A DNA stretch of 64,000 nt, taken from positions 62,179,153 through 62,243,152 of the forward strand of contig OV651814.1 of the NCBI GenBank assembly GCA_927349885.1. The letters are read 5' to 3'. Origin of the DNA: Psylliodes chrysocephalus (Eukaryota; Arthropoda; Insecta; Coleoptera; Chrysomelidae). This document shows positions 45,070-56,404 of the stretch, piece by piece. The notes beneath the pieces were generated by a model that did not search any database, had not been told where the DNA came from, and was given only the letters and a program-made list of their open reading frames with translations. The position numbers and the translations under genes were made by a program. How positions within the stretch are numbered: position 1 is the first letter of the stretch; every line of letters starts with the position of its first letter.

Positions 45070-47016
45070 GCACCAGTCGGCGGGTCCTTTTTGCCCACAA
45101 ATCTCTGTTTTCTACCTGTGTAAGTAAAGGGGTGCGTTAATCTTACTGGTATTTTGCCCACAGTAGCATTCAGGTACCTAAACCCGCAAATTACATCCGT
45201 CCACAAATAGGTACCTACCTGATTATTAATAATTCTAATAGGTACTTACTTTGGGTGTTTACTGTTTATATTTCAGTCAGTTTTTATACGTTGATGATTG
45301 TAATTCGAGTGTTTATAAACAATAATTATTTCTATAATGTCAGCTACATTGATTAAAAGCACACGCGGGAAAGATGTACTCCTTTTGGAGAATTTTACGT
45401 TTGCCAAAGATAGAGAAATGAAAAGTGGAGAAGTTTCTTGGAGATGCTCCCAAAGAAAAACAAATGCTTGTAATGCCACTGTATTTACAATTGGTCCTGA
45501 ACTTTTAGTATCCAGAGGCAACCTAATTCATAGCCATGAAGCAAATGAACCGAAATTAAACAGGAAAATTATTTCTAATTCGTGTAAGTGAAAAGCAGTT
45601 GATGATATTTCGGAAAAACCTTCTAAAATTATCCGTAAAGTACTTGCTACTAATTTACCAGAGTCACTAACTACAATTGATGTGTCCTACATAAGAAAAA
45701 CTATATACAACAGTCATCGCAAAATACTACCAGGTCCATTACCTACAAATATACAAGAAGTGCATGATGCAGTTGACTTATATTCTAATACATTTAAAAC
45801 AAGTAAAGGTGAACATTTTCTTTTAATATTATTGTATTTACATGTGAGACAAATATTCGTACTTTGTGTAAAATGAACGTCTTGTATATGGATGGAACAT
45901 TTTCGTATTGTACAAAGTTTTTCCTACAATTATTTACCATTCATGGGCTGTGTAATGGACACTATGTGCCCCTGGTATATTGTTTATTACCAAACAAATC
46001 TACCGATATATACAAACATTTGTTTTCGTTATTGCATTATAAAATTTTGGAAACTTACAGTATTGCTTTAAATCCATCTAAAGTGTTCGTTGATTTTGAA
46101 ATAGCAATTCATAAGGCGTTAATTTATATGTATCCTAATACTGTAATCAATGGCTGCCGATTTCATCTACATCAAGCGTGGTATCGTAAAATTCAGTCTC
46201 TGGGATTAATGACTGAATATACAACTAACAGTGATACCGGAAAATGGCTTAAAACATCATTTGACATATTTAAACGCCGATGAAGTTGGAGACTGTTTTG
46301 TGTTTGACTTAATGGCAAGTAAACCAGAAAATGCCGTTCTCGATAGGTATGCCGATTACCTATTAGAAACATATATTGAAGAAAATTCTACATTTCCTCC
46401 AAGTATATGGGCAGAAAAAACAGCTTCAATTACAAGAACTACAAATGCCTGTGAGTCGTTTCATTCAAGGTTTAATTCTTCATTCTACTGTACACATCCT
46501 TCTGTATATATTTTTATGGAAAAGCTTAAAGACTTTCAAATCGACACGTATGTCACAATACAAAGCTTAAGTATACCTAAGAAAATCAAAGACAAAAGTG
46601 TAAAACAAAAAATTCAGTGTTTAGAAAAATTTATACAGCGATTTGATCTGCAGCAAATCAGCAGATTAGAGTATATAAAATTTGTATCACATTTATCCCT
46701 CCCAGTTGAAAAATATGTAAATAAAATATAAATATATAAAAAATATAATATAACTTATGTATACTTACTTTTTTATAATAATAAAAATTAGTGTTTAATA
46801 TAATTTTTAGTTTAATTAATAATGTGTTTTTACTTTTCGATAATATATAAAAAATAATAAATGAAAGATATATCTATTATGATTTATTCAGTTAGAAATA
46901 AATTTGGGCAAAATACCAACAGGATTAAGATGACCTTTTACTTGCTGTGGGCAAATTACCTATAGGATTAGCAGCTTTAAATATTTTGTGGGCAAATTAC
47001 CTCCGCCCGCACCAGT
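45070..47016 (+). mobile_element. Mutator-type (MULE) transposon with TIRs and 8-bp target duplication
   Basis: GCACCAGT occurs at 45070-45077 and 47009-47016. Between them, the ends CGGCGGGTCCTTTTTGCCCA and, read inward, GGGCGGAGGTAATTTGCCCA are inverted copies. Similarity continues for about 100 bases, with a second GGTATTTTGCCCACA word in each end (45,159 and inverted at 46,907). Duplications of 8-11 bp and long TIRs are typical of the Mutator superfamily. The gene inside, a FLYWCH/MULE transposase, agrees. Confidence 0.88.
45337..46731 (+). pseudogene. FLYWCH zinc finger - MULE transposase
   Basis: Residues 1-60 of the first block form a FLYWCH-type finger: GKDVLLLENFTFAKDR, SWRCSQR, CNATV, HSHEANE. 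After a TGA (45,589-45,591) the frame continues to EVHDAVDLYSNTF. A frame change near 45,815-45,864 leads into the MULE catalytic domain: VLYMDGTFSYCTKFFLQLFT (first Asp), then VFVDFEIAIHKAL (second Asp), CRFHLHQAWYRKIQ, and after a frame change near 46,262 TRTTNACESFHSRFN (Glu in the last block). The tail ends VEKYVNKI. Three lesions make it non-functional, but the catalytic residues remain. Host domesticated FLYWCH/MULE genes exist, but the TIRs and target duplication show that this is the mobile form. Confidence 0.88.
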
Positions 47017-48101
47017 GAACCTATATTTTTTAAAAGTTGGAAATATATATTTGTATCCAATTGTATTTATTCTCCCATGAAACATTTTATGGCCAATGAC
47101 ATTCAAAATCTGATAACCAATCGTATTTTAATGATGCACAAACAAAACGGTCCGCTCTAGAAAAATAAAACTGAATCAAAACGAAAACGAAGATTTAAGA
47201 AAATGTTAATGTTGCGAAGTGCATCCGTAATCCGAGCGTAATAAAAAAGCCAGAAGTGCATTATGTCTTGCGCGAGGAAATCTGCATTTCTCATCGAAAC
47301 GAAAAAGCTGGAAAAGCTCTGGATATCAGCGAGTTAAGTGTAAAATCGATCCGATCGGAGTCCACGCTTTCACAAACTGCTGATTACACCGCTTTTGCAG
47401 TCGAGATATGCGCGAATCAACTAAGCGAAAAATAAATAGGTACATGGATTTCGCTTTGCCGTTTATTTTTTGCACTCCCCTAATTCCCTTAATGTTTATT
47501 ACACTCGGCTTGAGAAGTGTATACTCTGATGATTTTCAAACAAAGAAGCCATTTACAAATGGGAAAATGAAATGTGGAGTTGCGAGTCTTTTTGTCTTTA
47601 TTTTTTTTTTGTAGTGTCATCTTAAAACCATTCGTATTAGGTTTTTAATTTTTTGAGATTTTCTGTGAATAAACTGTCACTATTATACAAGTATTCAGAA
47701 TTTACCGCATTAGTAAGTCAAAATCGTTCTGTAAATAATTTGTAGTTTTTTTTATATATAGTTGACTGCCAAGCCATAAATTATTTTTTTTTCCATAGCC
47801 CATGAAAAAAGTTTGTTTATTTATATTAATAACAACCCCATCTCTTAGGATTTGTGATATTTAAGTGCTGGTCCTATAGTACAAGCGCGGCCTTATTGAG
47901 CAAATGTTGTTTGAAATTTCGCTATCAGCGCCGCTGGTCCCTTGACGTCTTGAATATATACCCACACTTATAAGTTTGTTTATGTTAGTGCATGCAAGTA
48001 TTGCAAGTACTGTAAAAAAAAATGTAATAATCTCTTTTCCGAGATAAATTTTTTAAATAAAACAAAAATATCGGTTTATAATAATTCTTTTGTATTCGTA
48101 G
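47017..48101. other. No gene recognised
   Basis: A GC-richer block at 47,150-47,430 and a block at 47,870-47,960 show no protein similarity. The latter may be the 5' flank of the piggyBac fragment, but no TTAA-flanked end could be identified. Confidence 0.4.
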
Positions 48102-48671
48102 ATGTCCAGAAAAAGAAATATATTAAGCCTAGGTAAAATAGAAGGACTTGCTGAATATTTTAAAGAATCAGATTCTGATGAATCATGTATAGAGCCATTT
48201 GAAGCATCCGATAATGACGAATATCTTCCTTCATTTTCTATAAATTCTGGTACCGAAAATACGTTCAATAATGCAAAACGCACTTCTACTAATAATACAA
48301 CAGGTCTAAAAAATAAAGAAAACAGTTTATATATCATTTCTGATAATAAGAATTTAGAAAATTTGTCACACAATGCAACTGTGAGGAATGAGATGAATAC
48401 TGAAACTCTTCAGAGACAACTAACTGAAAATTATGATATTTCATGGAGACCAATTAGGAGCTACTATAACGATGTTCCTAATAGTTCACTAACTTCAGGA
48501 ATTAAGCCAGAAATAGCAGCTACTCTAATTCATGAAAATCCAGGCCATTTTTTTGATGCTATTGTCGACAATGATATATTATCCTATATTGTTGACCAAA
48601 CTAATCATTATGCCAGTTGTTTGTTAGTAGAAACTTATAAAAGTGAACATTTTCGTTTCCACAACTTGTAA
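48102..48671 (+). pseudogene. piggyBac transposase, N-terminal fragment
   Basis: The frame (MSRKRNILSLGKIEGLAEYF) has an acidic N-terminus with Asp/Ser-rich words (SDSDESCIEPFEASDNDE) usual in piggyBac proteins. It then has HFFDAIVDNDILSYIVDQTN and HYA, the start of the piggyBac DDE domain (FxxxxxDxxLxxIVxxTNxYA). After about 185 residues similarity ends and a repeat (48,672-49,200) begins, so the whole catalytic core is missing. The gene is a truncated transposon copy and not expected to function. The start is the only Met before the acidic stretch. Confidence 0.8.
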
Positions 48672-49200
48672 TATGATCTTGTTATTTTATCTATTTTTAT
48701 AGTGTTTTAAGCTCTATGATTTTGGGGAGTGGGTCAGGTTATTAAAATATAGAAAATCACTAACCATTAAGATATTATAATTAAATAAGGTTTTAGATAA
48801 GGTAGCGACAAATTTTAATTCACAGAGACTTACTTATTCAAATTTAAATGATTTATTATTGACTGATCTGTGGTATAACAGGTGCAGGTACAGGGGATTC
48901 GTATGATACGCTTGGATATCACCAACTGTTAAATCTTCATAGGTAAAGTTAAATCTCGTAAACTTCTTTGGACGGCTCGAACTAAACCTCTTGAAATACT
49001 TGAAACAACTTCTGTAGCTGGAACTAAACTTCTAAGTTTCAATATTTCTACACATGCAGCTGGAACGTTCTTCCAAATTTCTAGACAAACTCTTTTGATA
49101 TAACTTCTATAAAACTTCTACAGAACCATCGATATAACTTCTATAGAACTTCTACTGAAACCATCTATATACAGCCAGGCTACAAGGCAAAAGGTAAAAA
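48672..49200 (+). repeat. Repeat family shared with the 29.1-31.0 kb foldback
   Basis: TTATTTTATCTATTT, then GAAAATCACTAACCATTAA and TTTTAGATAAGGTAG follow in the order seen at 29,570-29,780. The distal half iterates words like TATAACTTCTATAGAACTTC (49,095-49,155). It begins directly where the piggyBac frame ends, so it may be the internal/3' region of that piggyBac family or an insertion. Confidence 0.75.
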
Positions 49201-49858
49201 TATTAAGAAAGGAGCCAGGAAGAGTATATAGGAAACAGATGAGATGCTTTTTACTATCAAATGAACAAATTAAACTATTATTTGAATAGTTACACAGAAA
49301 CTAGAATTAATATGAATAGGAAAAATCTTATTTAACATATTTAAATATAGTAAAGCATATTATCTCTTCCAAACAAAATAATAGATAAAATTATATAAAA
49401 TATTTTATCATGCGTTACTCAATGTTGAGGTTATGTTTCAGATTTGACATTTTAATTAGAATTTCTTGTACAAAATATATACCTTCAACAAAATATCGGT
49501 AGGAAACTTACCTTTCTAAAATCAGACGGTCATTAAAAATATTAAAGACAATTAGTACATCAGATGTCCAAGATAAATGGAAATTAAAATTCAATAATTC
49601 AACTTGTTCGATGACAGATATAATTCGAAATGAATTACCCTTTTGACATAAGGCATAAATGACAAATGACATTTGTGTAGAGATGTTGGTGTCAAAATAA
49701 CGAAAACAGTTACAAACTGGACATCCTTAATGATGCACAACAATCTGGAATACCTAAAGACAAAGAATTAGAGAACGATTTTAATATTCAAGAAAATAAA
49801 AACCGCAAGTCAATCAGAACTTTCGATCTAGAGTTATCGTGGCGGCATATATACCCAC
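49201..49858. other. No gene recognised
   Basis: AT-rich sequence, no family features seen. Confidence 0.4.
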
Positions 49859-49987
49859 AGACGACTAGACGAACATTTTTGTTTTGCATTCGGAAACACG
49901 AAAAAAAATTTTAAAAAATGGTGGTAAGAAAATTTTTTCGTCTGCACGAATGCAATACTGAGGCCCCATAGGAAGGGCCTCAGTAAT
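49859..49987 (+). repeat. Dispersed repeat, copy 2, with perfect GC hairpin
   Basis: See copy 1 at 44,732. Here CTGAGGCCC (49958) pairs perfectly with GGGCCTCAG (ends 49983) over a short loop. Both copies end in GTAAT. Confidence 0.85.
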
Positions 49988-50996
49988 ATTTATAGCCTAT
50001 CATTATCTACATTGCATGGAGAATATAGCATATAAAGAGAATTCAACATTATCATAAAAATATGGTTAAAAATTAATCGTTAGACTTAATTTAGCTTGGT
50101 TTGTTAGTTCAGACTCTAGAAGAAGTTGGAAAACAAAATTAGTTATTACTTCCGCAGAAACCAAAGCATTATCTTCAACACTAGCTAGTTTTGCGCCATA
50201 CTAATAATTCTCTCTATTTGTTTTATTGTTTTGATTGTAATGCAATTTATATGCGGTTTGAAAATAATAAAATGAAATCTGAAGATACGATTTTTCACGT
50301 TATTGTTTTTTTAGGATAACGCTATTTTTATAGTCAGTCTCGTTTGTTTTATATTCCATTTATACTGTGGATATGAAAAATATGCTTTGATTTGATTTAA
50401 AATAAAAAGAGGAAAGCGGATTGGCTGCTCGTAAAATATAAAATAAAACATTAAATTAAATAATCACGATTTTTCTCGGAAAATTTATGGAAAATAAAAT
50501 GTATTTTGAAGTTTATGATACGATTAAGTACGTTTTTGAAAAAATAAATGCTTTATAAAACCGGTCCCATATTCCTGAATTTTCGTGTAAATATTGCTTT
50601 TATTGTAATCGAATATTTGTCTGTGGCTCCTGAAATTGGTTCGAAAATAGAATATTCTCTTTTTTTTGTCAATCTTTAAACATCCTACTAGTATCTTTAT
50701 TAGATATCACAAAGTACAGATAAATCACATAAATTATTTGTCTAGGTACAACTTGTGTGTAATAAGAATTTTTTATATATAAGACTCAATAAAGCTTCAT
50801 CCAAAAATGTATAAACACAATTAACACAAAGGATATGATAATTTAAAAACAATCCAAGAATTAAATATAAAAATCCTATATAGAATAAATAAAAACATAG
50901 AATAAAAAAGTATTAAACGTTGTGGTAAGTTTTGACATATAAGGCTAAGATTTTCGGTGGTACATAAGTTAAACATTAAAATATGGACCTAAGTAT
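49988..50996. other. No gene recognised
   Basis: AT-rich sequence up to the LTR at 50,997. Confidence 0.4.
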
Positions 50997-51305
50997 TGTT
51001 ACACAGGTTTTTGGTATCTCAATTTATTTCAACTCAACTTTTGCAAACAACTATTTAACTGATAACATTAACGTATAACGTCTATCATAAAACTGAAAAC
51101 TGAAAACTTCTCGAACTGTCGTCTAAAATATTCTTGAAGGGTAATGACATTTCTAGACATTTCTGGACTATTCTATCTTCTTTTACTTGCACTTTTGCTT
51201 ATGACGACCGCAGGACACTGTAGGGCGATGAGTAACATTCCACTTCTGTTTCTATCTGTACATTTCCTATAATAGCCGTAGGCTACTTCAGGGTGCTGCG
51301 TAACA
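50997..51305 (-). repeat. LTR (3' LTR of minus-strand gypsy)
   Basis: 309 bp from TGTTACACAGG to GCGTAACA, direct repeat of 54,386-54,692. On the minus strand the purine tract GAGAGGAGGGAGC lies directly before it, as expected of a polypurine tract. Confidence 0.88.
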
Positions 51306-51329
51306 TTGCTCCCTCCTCTCTAGTTATTC

Positions 51330-52120
51330 GCCCCAAATAACTTGATTACTGGGACCTGGTTGGAGCCAACGGGGAGGATCTGGACCATGGTATGGAGCTA
51401 TATTTCCAATGTAAACTACCTTGGATTTACTTCCCGCTAACAGTTGAATGCGGCAGATCAGGTCGTTGATTTTCCTTAAGGACGGAGTAGAGGCCTTCCC
51501 AGTTACGCTGCGACAAATTCTTCCTCGCTTCTTGAGATTGTACAGCCATACCTAGTCACCCCCCTCAAAATGTGTATCTGCTTTATCGGTGTGGACTTTC
51601 AGTCGTTCCCGAGCGAATCCATAGATCTTTGTCCTGCCATTGCATACATCAAATTTTTTACACCAATCCGCTACTACCCGTTGGCAATTGACCCAATAAA
51701 ATCTTTTTCGAACTCCTGCCAGTGTCCTTTTAGTATCAAAGTGTCCTCCTAAACAGCTGCTATGAAGCTCCTACAATACATTTCTCACCTGTGACTTCGG
51801 CAGTATCACTTGGCGGACTACATGTATTCCATCAGGACTCTCTTACTTCCGGTGCGATAGGCCATCGTGAAGATACAGGAAATCCCACTGGGTCCAGTAG
51901 CCTTTTATAATTCTACTGTATTTGGCTATCTCTTGCCAAGTAGGTGTGAATTTACTTTTAAGCCATTTTCGGATAACCATTAAGTCATTGTCTTTCTTCT
52001 GTCCCTGTCTCAGACTTTTAAGGGTGATTTATTTTTCGTCGCCCTCTGGCTTGATAGTGGTTGCCCGAAGAGTAACTTTATCAACCGGTTCTTCTCGTTC
52101 TTCGAGCCTTTTACCATATC
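51330..52120 (-). pseudogene. gypsy integrase (zinc-binding head and C-terminal part)
   Basis: Minus-strand frames read LKSLRQGQKKDNDLMVIRKW, YWTQWDFLYLHDGL, and the H-H-C-C head ELHSSCLGGHFDTKRTLAGV followed by RKRFYWVNCQRVVADWCKKF (about 52,040-51,650). After a gap comes RARLKVHTD...VWLYNLKKRGR and the tail INDLICRIQLLAGSKSKVVY, IGNIAPYHGPDPP. The catalytic core (D,D35E) between head and tail is missing. Frame changes occur repeatedly. The tail with KVVYIGNIAPY is the usual gypsy integrase ending. Confidence 0.85.
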
Positions 52121-52337
52121 AGCATTGTTCCTGTAAACGGGGTTGGCCGAAGAGAATGTCTGCGTTGCTATGGAGACCTTCTCGATGCTCTACTTTCTGG
52201 TTATTGTTAGAAAGCCGGCTCAATGTGGGCGATTAGCTTCTTTAGGACGCATAGCTGCTGTAATTAATTAATGTAGGTCTTAGTGATGGGCTTGGAAATA
52301 TTGACCTATATGATTTTCCGGTCTCATTCGCTGATTC

Positions 52338-52860
52338 TCAATTAATAGAATGAGCCGTGCTTCTACAGGTTCTTTGAAGATGCCCGATTCTTTCGCAATT
52401 GAAGCATCTCCTGTTTCCATTTTGGCTGTTTCGTTGCATATTTCGTAGGATATTTAGGATTTGGGGAATAGCATCATTATTGGCCTCCTCACTTTCCTGG
52501 GATTTAATTTCCGTCACTTTTGTGCGAAAATATCTGGATAGGAGTTTTACCGCGTCATATTCTTGGGCTGCAATAAGTTTCTTCCTCAGCATCTTGTGGT
52601 TGTAGACGTAGAACTTGCTGCATTTCGGCATCTTCTAATCTATCAATGAATTCCTCTATTTCGATTTGTTCTTGAAAATCTTTGGGCACCTGTGGATAGG
52701 CCAGATAAATCAATTTTCTTATGTCGGCCCCGAATTCCTGTAGGCTCTCATTATGTTTCTGACTGCGATTTTTTAGCTGGCTTTGAAATACCCGTTTCAA
52801 ATGCTGCTGGCCATATCTTGTCTCCAAAGCTTGGATGAGAGAATAATTAAGCCTTGGTTT
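52338..52860 (-). pseudogene. gypsy gag, capsid and zinc knuckle
   Basis: The minus strand reads LNYSLIQALETRYGQQHLKR, KNRSQKHNESLQEFGADIRK and FIDRLEDAEMQQVLRLQ. After a frame change comes the nucleocapsid CFNCERIGHLQRTCR (CCHC knuckle, about 52,395). The upstream half lies beyond the Harbinger insertion (53,526-54,330). Confidence 0.88.
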
Positions 52861-52865
52861 CTTTG

Positions 52866-53525
52866 AACACTCCGTCGCGGTGAGCGGACAGTTCGTCGAC
52901 CGCTGAGGATAGCAATTTTCGCCCGAAGTCGTTTGTTAAAAAATATAGAAAATGATACTTTCTCTATGTCTGTACGTGCTGTTTATGTATTATAAATGTA
53001 AACGAAAGTTACTAAAATGGATGCAAATAAATTGTTTGCGTTGTTATTATTGTTGGAAGAGGAAGAACAAGAGGAACTGGCAATTACAACCGTCAAAGTT
53101 TCCAATAAGCCAGTGGATGAGTTGTTTTTGTGTCGCGATACAGAAGGTGCCTTTAATATCATTGTGCAGCGGAGGCTTTTTGGAAATGAAACCAAATTTA
53201 GGGAGTATTTTGGACTTTCTACAGATCTTTTTAAATTTTTATAAAGGAAATAATTTCCAAGAAACCTAAAAATAAAGTCATAATGTCATCTGTATGTGTG
53301 AATTTGTCACTCATTGTTTTAAAATTAATAACAATATAGTCTCCGCACACGCCGACGATTCCGCTGATATCAAACTCAACAGATATCAACCGACTCTTTG
53401 CGACAAATCAGCGGCATGACGCCGTCCTGCTCAGCTAAGCGCAGTCAAGAAAACCATTCCCATCTAAATACTCTGGGTGGATAAAATCTTTAAAACGCGA
53501 CGGTTGACGGACCGTCCGCTCACCG
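52866..53525 (+). mobile_element. PIF/Harbinger remnant inserted in gypsy gag
   Basis: Left end TTGAACACTCCGTCGCGGTG and right end read inward TTGAACACTTCGTCGCGGTG; inverted similarity extends about 45 bases (AGCGGAC, CGTC, ACCG). A short plus-strand frame (53,017-53,244) reads RDTEGAFNIIVQRRLFGNET and FREYFGLSTDLFKFL, the N-terminal landmark of Harbinger transposases. The catalytic part and the second (Myb-like) gene are absent. A 3-bp duplication could not be confirmed. Confidence 0.75.
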
Positions 53526-54340
53526 CGACGAAGTGTTCAAAGAACTAAGTTCTTCTTGAAAAAGTAACTGTAAAACTGTTGCTTCCTGTCCTCCTCGCAA
53601 CGACACTATCAATGAAGACGTCATCTCTTCCTCAGTCCAGCCCATTGGCTCTAGCTGCAGCTTCAAATTGGAGTCGACACGTTTCCTATGTTGTCTGACC
53701 GTCAAACGTGGGTGGCTTAATGGTCTTGCTAGTATGGCTTTGTGAAACTGGGTTTTGGATATGGCTTGGTTTGGTTGTAGATGAGGAAAAGGTAGTGTTT
53801 TCAGTTTCTCTGTTGCTCATCGAAGCCTGGCTAAGAATTCTTCTTTCTAACTCAACTAGTTCAGTTCTAATTTATCTTTCGAGCTCTACTCTAGCCTTTT
53901 CCTGTTGTTTTAAATTCTTTCGTTGTTGTTCTAAATTAGTTTTTAAATGCACTTGCTGCTGCTCTAAATTAGCTTTTAGATACTCTTGTTGTTACTCTAA
54001 CAGATCTACTTTAATTTTGAGCTGAATAACCTCTTTCTTGAAAGTTTCCTGGATTTGTAGCAAACCGTTCATAATTTCAATAGCTTCTTTTCTGCGCCTC
54101 TCCTTCTTTTCATCCTCTTCGTCCTTCCTGTGCCTTTCCTTTTCCTCTTCTGCTTTCATACGCCTTTTCTTGTTCTTCTATTCTTCCTTCTTGCGCCTTT
54201 CCTTCTCCTCTTCTCGCCTTTTCTTTTCCTCTTCTCGCCTTTTCTTTTCCTCTTCTCGCCTTTTCCTATCCTCTTCCATCTTGAAAAACCATGCTGGTAA
54301 GCCTGACGTATCCATGCCTGCTTCGTACTAAGTGGATCAA
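53526..54340 (-). pseudogene. gypsy gag, N-terminal coiled coil and capsid start
   Basis: The minus strand begins near MDTSGLPAWFFKMEEDRKRR, then iterates REEEKKR units (54,280-54,190), a highly charged coiled coil. It passes KEAIEIMNGLLQIQETFKKE and LEQQQVHLKTNLEQQRKNL to KPPTFDGQTT and, after a frame change, FEAAARANGLD and EEEMTSSLIVSLRGGQEATV. The latter is the start of the gypsy capsid. The Harbinger insertion follows. At least three stops are present. Confidence 0.85.
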
Positions 54341-54385
54341 GTATTTACTATGAACGTCTACTTTTTATCCCACCACTGTCACCAA

Positions 54386-54692
54386 TATTACACAGGTTTT
54401 TGGTATCTCAATTTATTTTAGCTCAACTTTTACAACTAATCAACTGATAACATTAACGTATAACGTCTATCATAAAACTGAAAACTTATATAGCTTGCTT
54501 GACCCTTCTCGAGCCTTCTCGAACTGTCGTCTAGAATATTCCTGACGGGTAATGACATTTTCAGACGTTTATGGACCATTATATCTTCTTTTACTTGCAC
54601 TTTTACTGATGACGACCGCAGCACAATGTAGGGCGATGAGTAATATTCCACTTCTTTTTCTATCTGTACGTTTCCTATAATAGCCGTAGGCG
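54386..54692 (-). repeat. LTR (5' LTR of minus-strand gypsy, incomplete)
   Basis: Direct repeat of 50,997-51,305 with point differences and small indels. Similarity ends at GCCGTAGGC, so the outer 20 or so bases are lost or replaced. Confidence 0.88.
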
Positions 54693-54883
54693 GAGTGCTC
54701 AATCGTCTGAGTGCAAAGTGGACAATTCACTTGAGTTGTACGCTATATTTTTTCTACGACCTACTAACGAAAATTTACAAAAAGGTTATTAAGACAAAAT
54801 AATTTTAAAATAATTTATGACTTTTAACAAAATTTTTAAAATAAAATGGGCGAAAAAAAAGTTCATTTCATTTTTCCTTATCC

Positions 54884-54960
54884 GAGAATCGAACTCGAGT
54901 CTTCCGTGAGAAAGGCAAGAACGCAGACCACAGGACCATCTATTCTTTTATTTTAGTTGC
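54884..54960 (-). mobile_element. tRNA-like sequence, probably SINE head or tRNA relic
   Basis: On the minus strand TGTGGTCTGCGTTCTTGCC resembles an A box and GAGTTCGATTCTCGG a B box, about 30 bases apart. Acceptor pairing is poor. Confidence 0.4.
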
Positions 54961-56404
54961 CTAAAGCCACGTTATTAAATTGACTTTATATAGTTTTATT
55001 TAAATTAACAAATTATTTATAAATATAGACGAAATAAATACAGAAATGGTATTATTTATTGATTCTACACAAGAATAACCCATTTGAACGCATGTTTAAT
55101 CTCAATAACTAAAAAATATACTGACAGCTTGACAGAATTGTCACTTATTTAAAATTTTAAAAATAATAGCAGTCGGTTGATCAAAATATGAACGGTGATT
55201 GGTGGATTTTATTTTTTTGCAGTGTTCTCACTACCTAGAATGGATATGAAATATATTCGTTCAGTTAAAGGCAATAGCTTACTTTTTCGTTTTGTAATCT
55301 GTGCATAGATAAGCTAATATCCATGTAGATGTAGAAAAACTTAGGTATTAATCCCGAATTTTCTATCTCGAAGTTCAGAAAAAATATCCGTTTACTTGAT
55401 TACGAGGGCAGTGATGAACCAGTTCCAAATTTCTTCCAATAATTTAAGACTGCCTTATAATTTGCAATTCTTAATCACGCGATTGCTTCGGTAAATTAAT
55501 GATTTACCTTATTGTCTGAATTCTATTCAATATTCTGCTTTGTGAATAAATGTTAAAACATTTATAATGAAAGTCAGCATGGACTTAGCTATTAAGTTAC
55601 AGGTATAGGAGGTAGGAAGTATTGTGAATGATGTAGACGGTATACAATGCTTTATTGAAATAACTTAAATTAGAGATATTTTTAAAGGTAAAAGATGCAC
55701 AATTAAGATATAAGAAATTAAAGTAAAAAATAGTTGTGGGATATTTTAATGTGGGATCCCAACTTTCAATTAAAAAACCAAATTATGAATGTAGATGTAT
55801 ACGTATAATGTAATTTGAGTATGACAGAAAACTAAAATTATAATGACAATATAAACAAACAACCCTTGCGAAATTGTTAGGAAGTTATACAGGATGAGCT
55901 CAATACCTGCCTCCTTCTAAGACTGCCACAAAAACTAAGGCAATGCAGTAAGGTGCGAAGGAAGGTAAGCAGTGTGCCTAAGTCACTAAAATGATCTTAT
56001 TCTCTTTTTTCCTAATTGCTCTAGAAATAAGCCGAAATCTATGAAGACATTGATTTCACCTTAATTATTGAAAAACTTGCCTCTTACAAAACGAGAAAAA
56101 TTATTTTATAGACAATTATTAGGTAGTCTTTTTGGAAGGACTAATTTATATACTTTTCGTTTTACCAGATTTATACTTTGGTACTTTTTTTATTAGATTA
56201 TATTTTTTGAGTAAATACTGTTGTTTTGCGTTTATAATTATAAAATGTCTATTTTTAGTACAAAGTTATTTTTTTTTGTTCAGTATTTCGTTGAAATATT
56301 TTGTCCATATTTATAACCTATTCATATTTTATTCGCAACAGTAACATAATCTATAAAGCGATGTGATTGCTCTTATGTGCAAAGTTTTTCGTAAATTTGG
56401 ACAA
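54961..56404. other. No gene recognised
   Basis: AT-rich DNA; the open frame at 56,132-56,344 is Phe/Leu/Ile rich and has no family features. Confidence 0.4.

Larger units (their letters stand above)
50997..54692 (-). mobile_element. Gypsy LTR retrotransposon with internal deletion and nested Harbinger
   Basis: Two LTRs (50,997-51,305 and 54,386-54,692) flank a minus-strand internal region. From right to left it contains a primer-site region (TTGGTGACAGTGGTGGG), gag N-terminus with a charged coiled coil, gag capsid, zinc knuckle, and then directly the integrase. Protease, RT and most of RNase H are deleted near 52,100-52,338. The right LTR lacks its last 20 or so bases. A Harbinger remnant splits gag. 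The copy is not autonomous. Confidence 0.9.

Noticed and set aside
48102..48671. Domesticated piggyBac-derived host gene
   Set aside because: The catalytic domain is missing and a dispersed repeat follows immediately, so there is no sign of a preserved gene.
53708..54331. Plus-strand Ser/Leu/Phe-rich frames
   Set aside because: Antisense shadows of the charged gag coiled coil on the minus strand.
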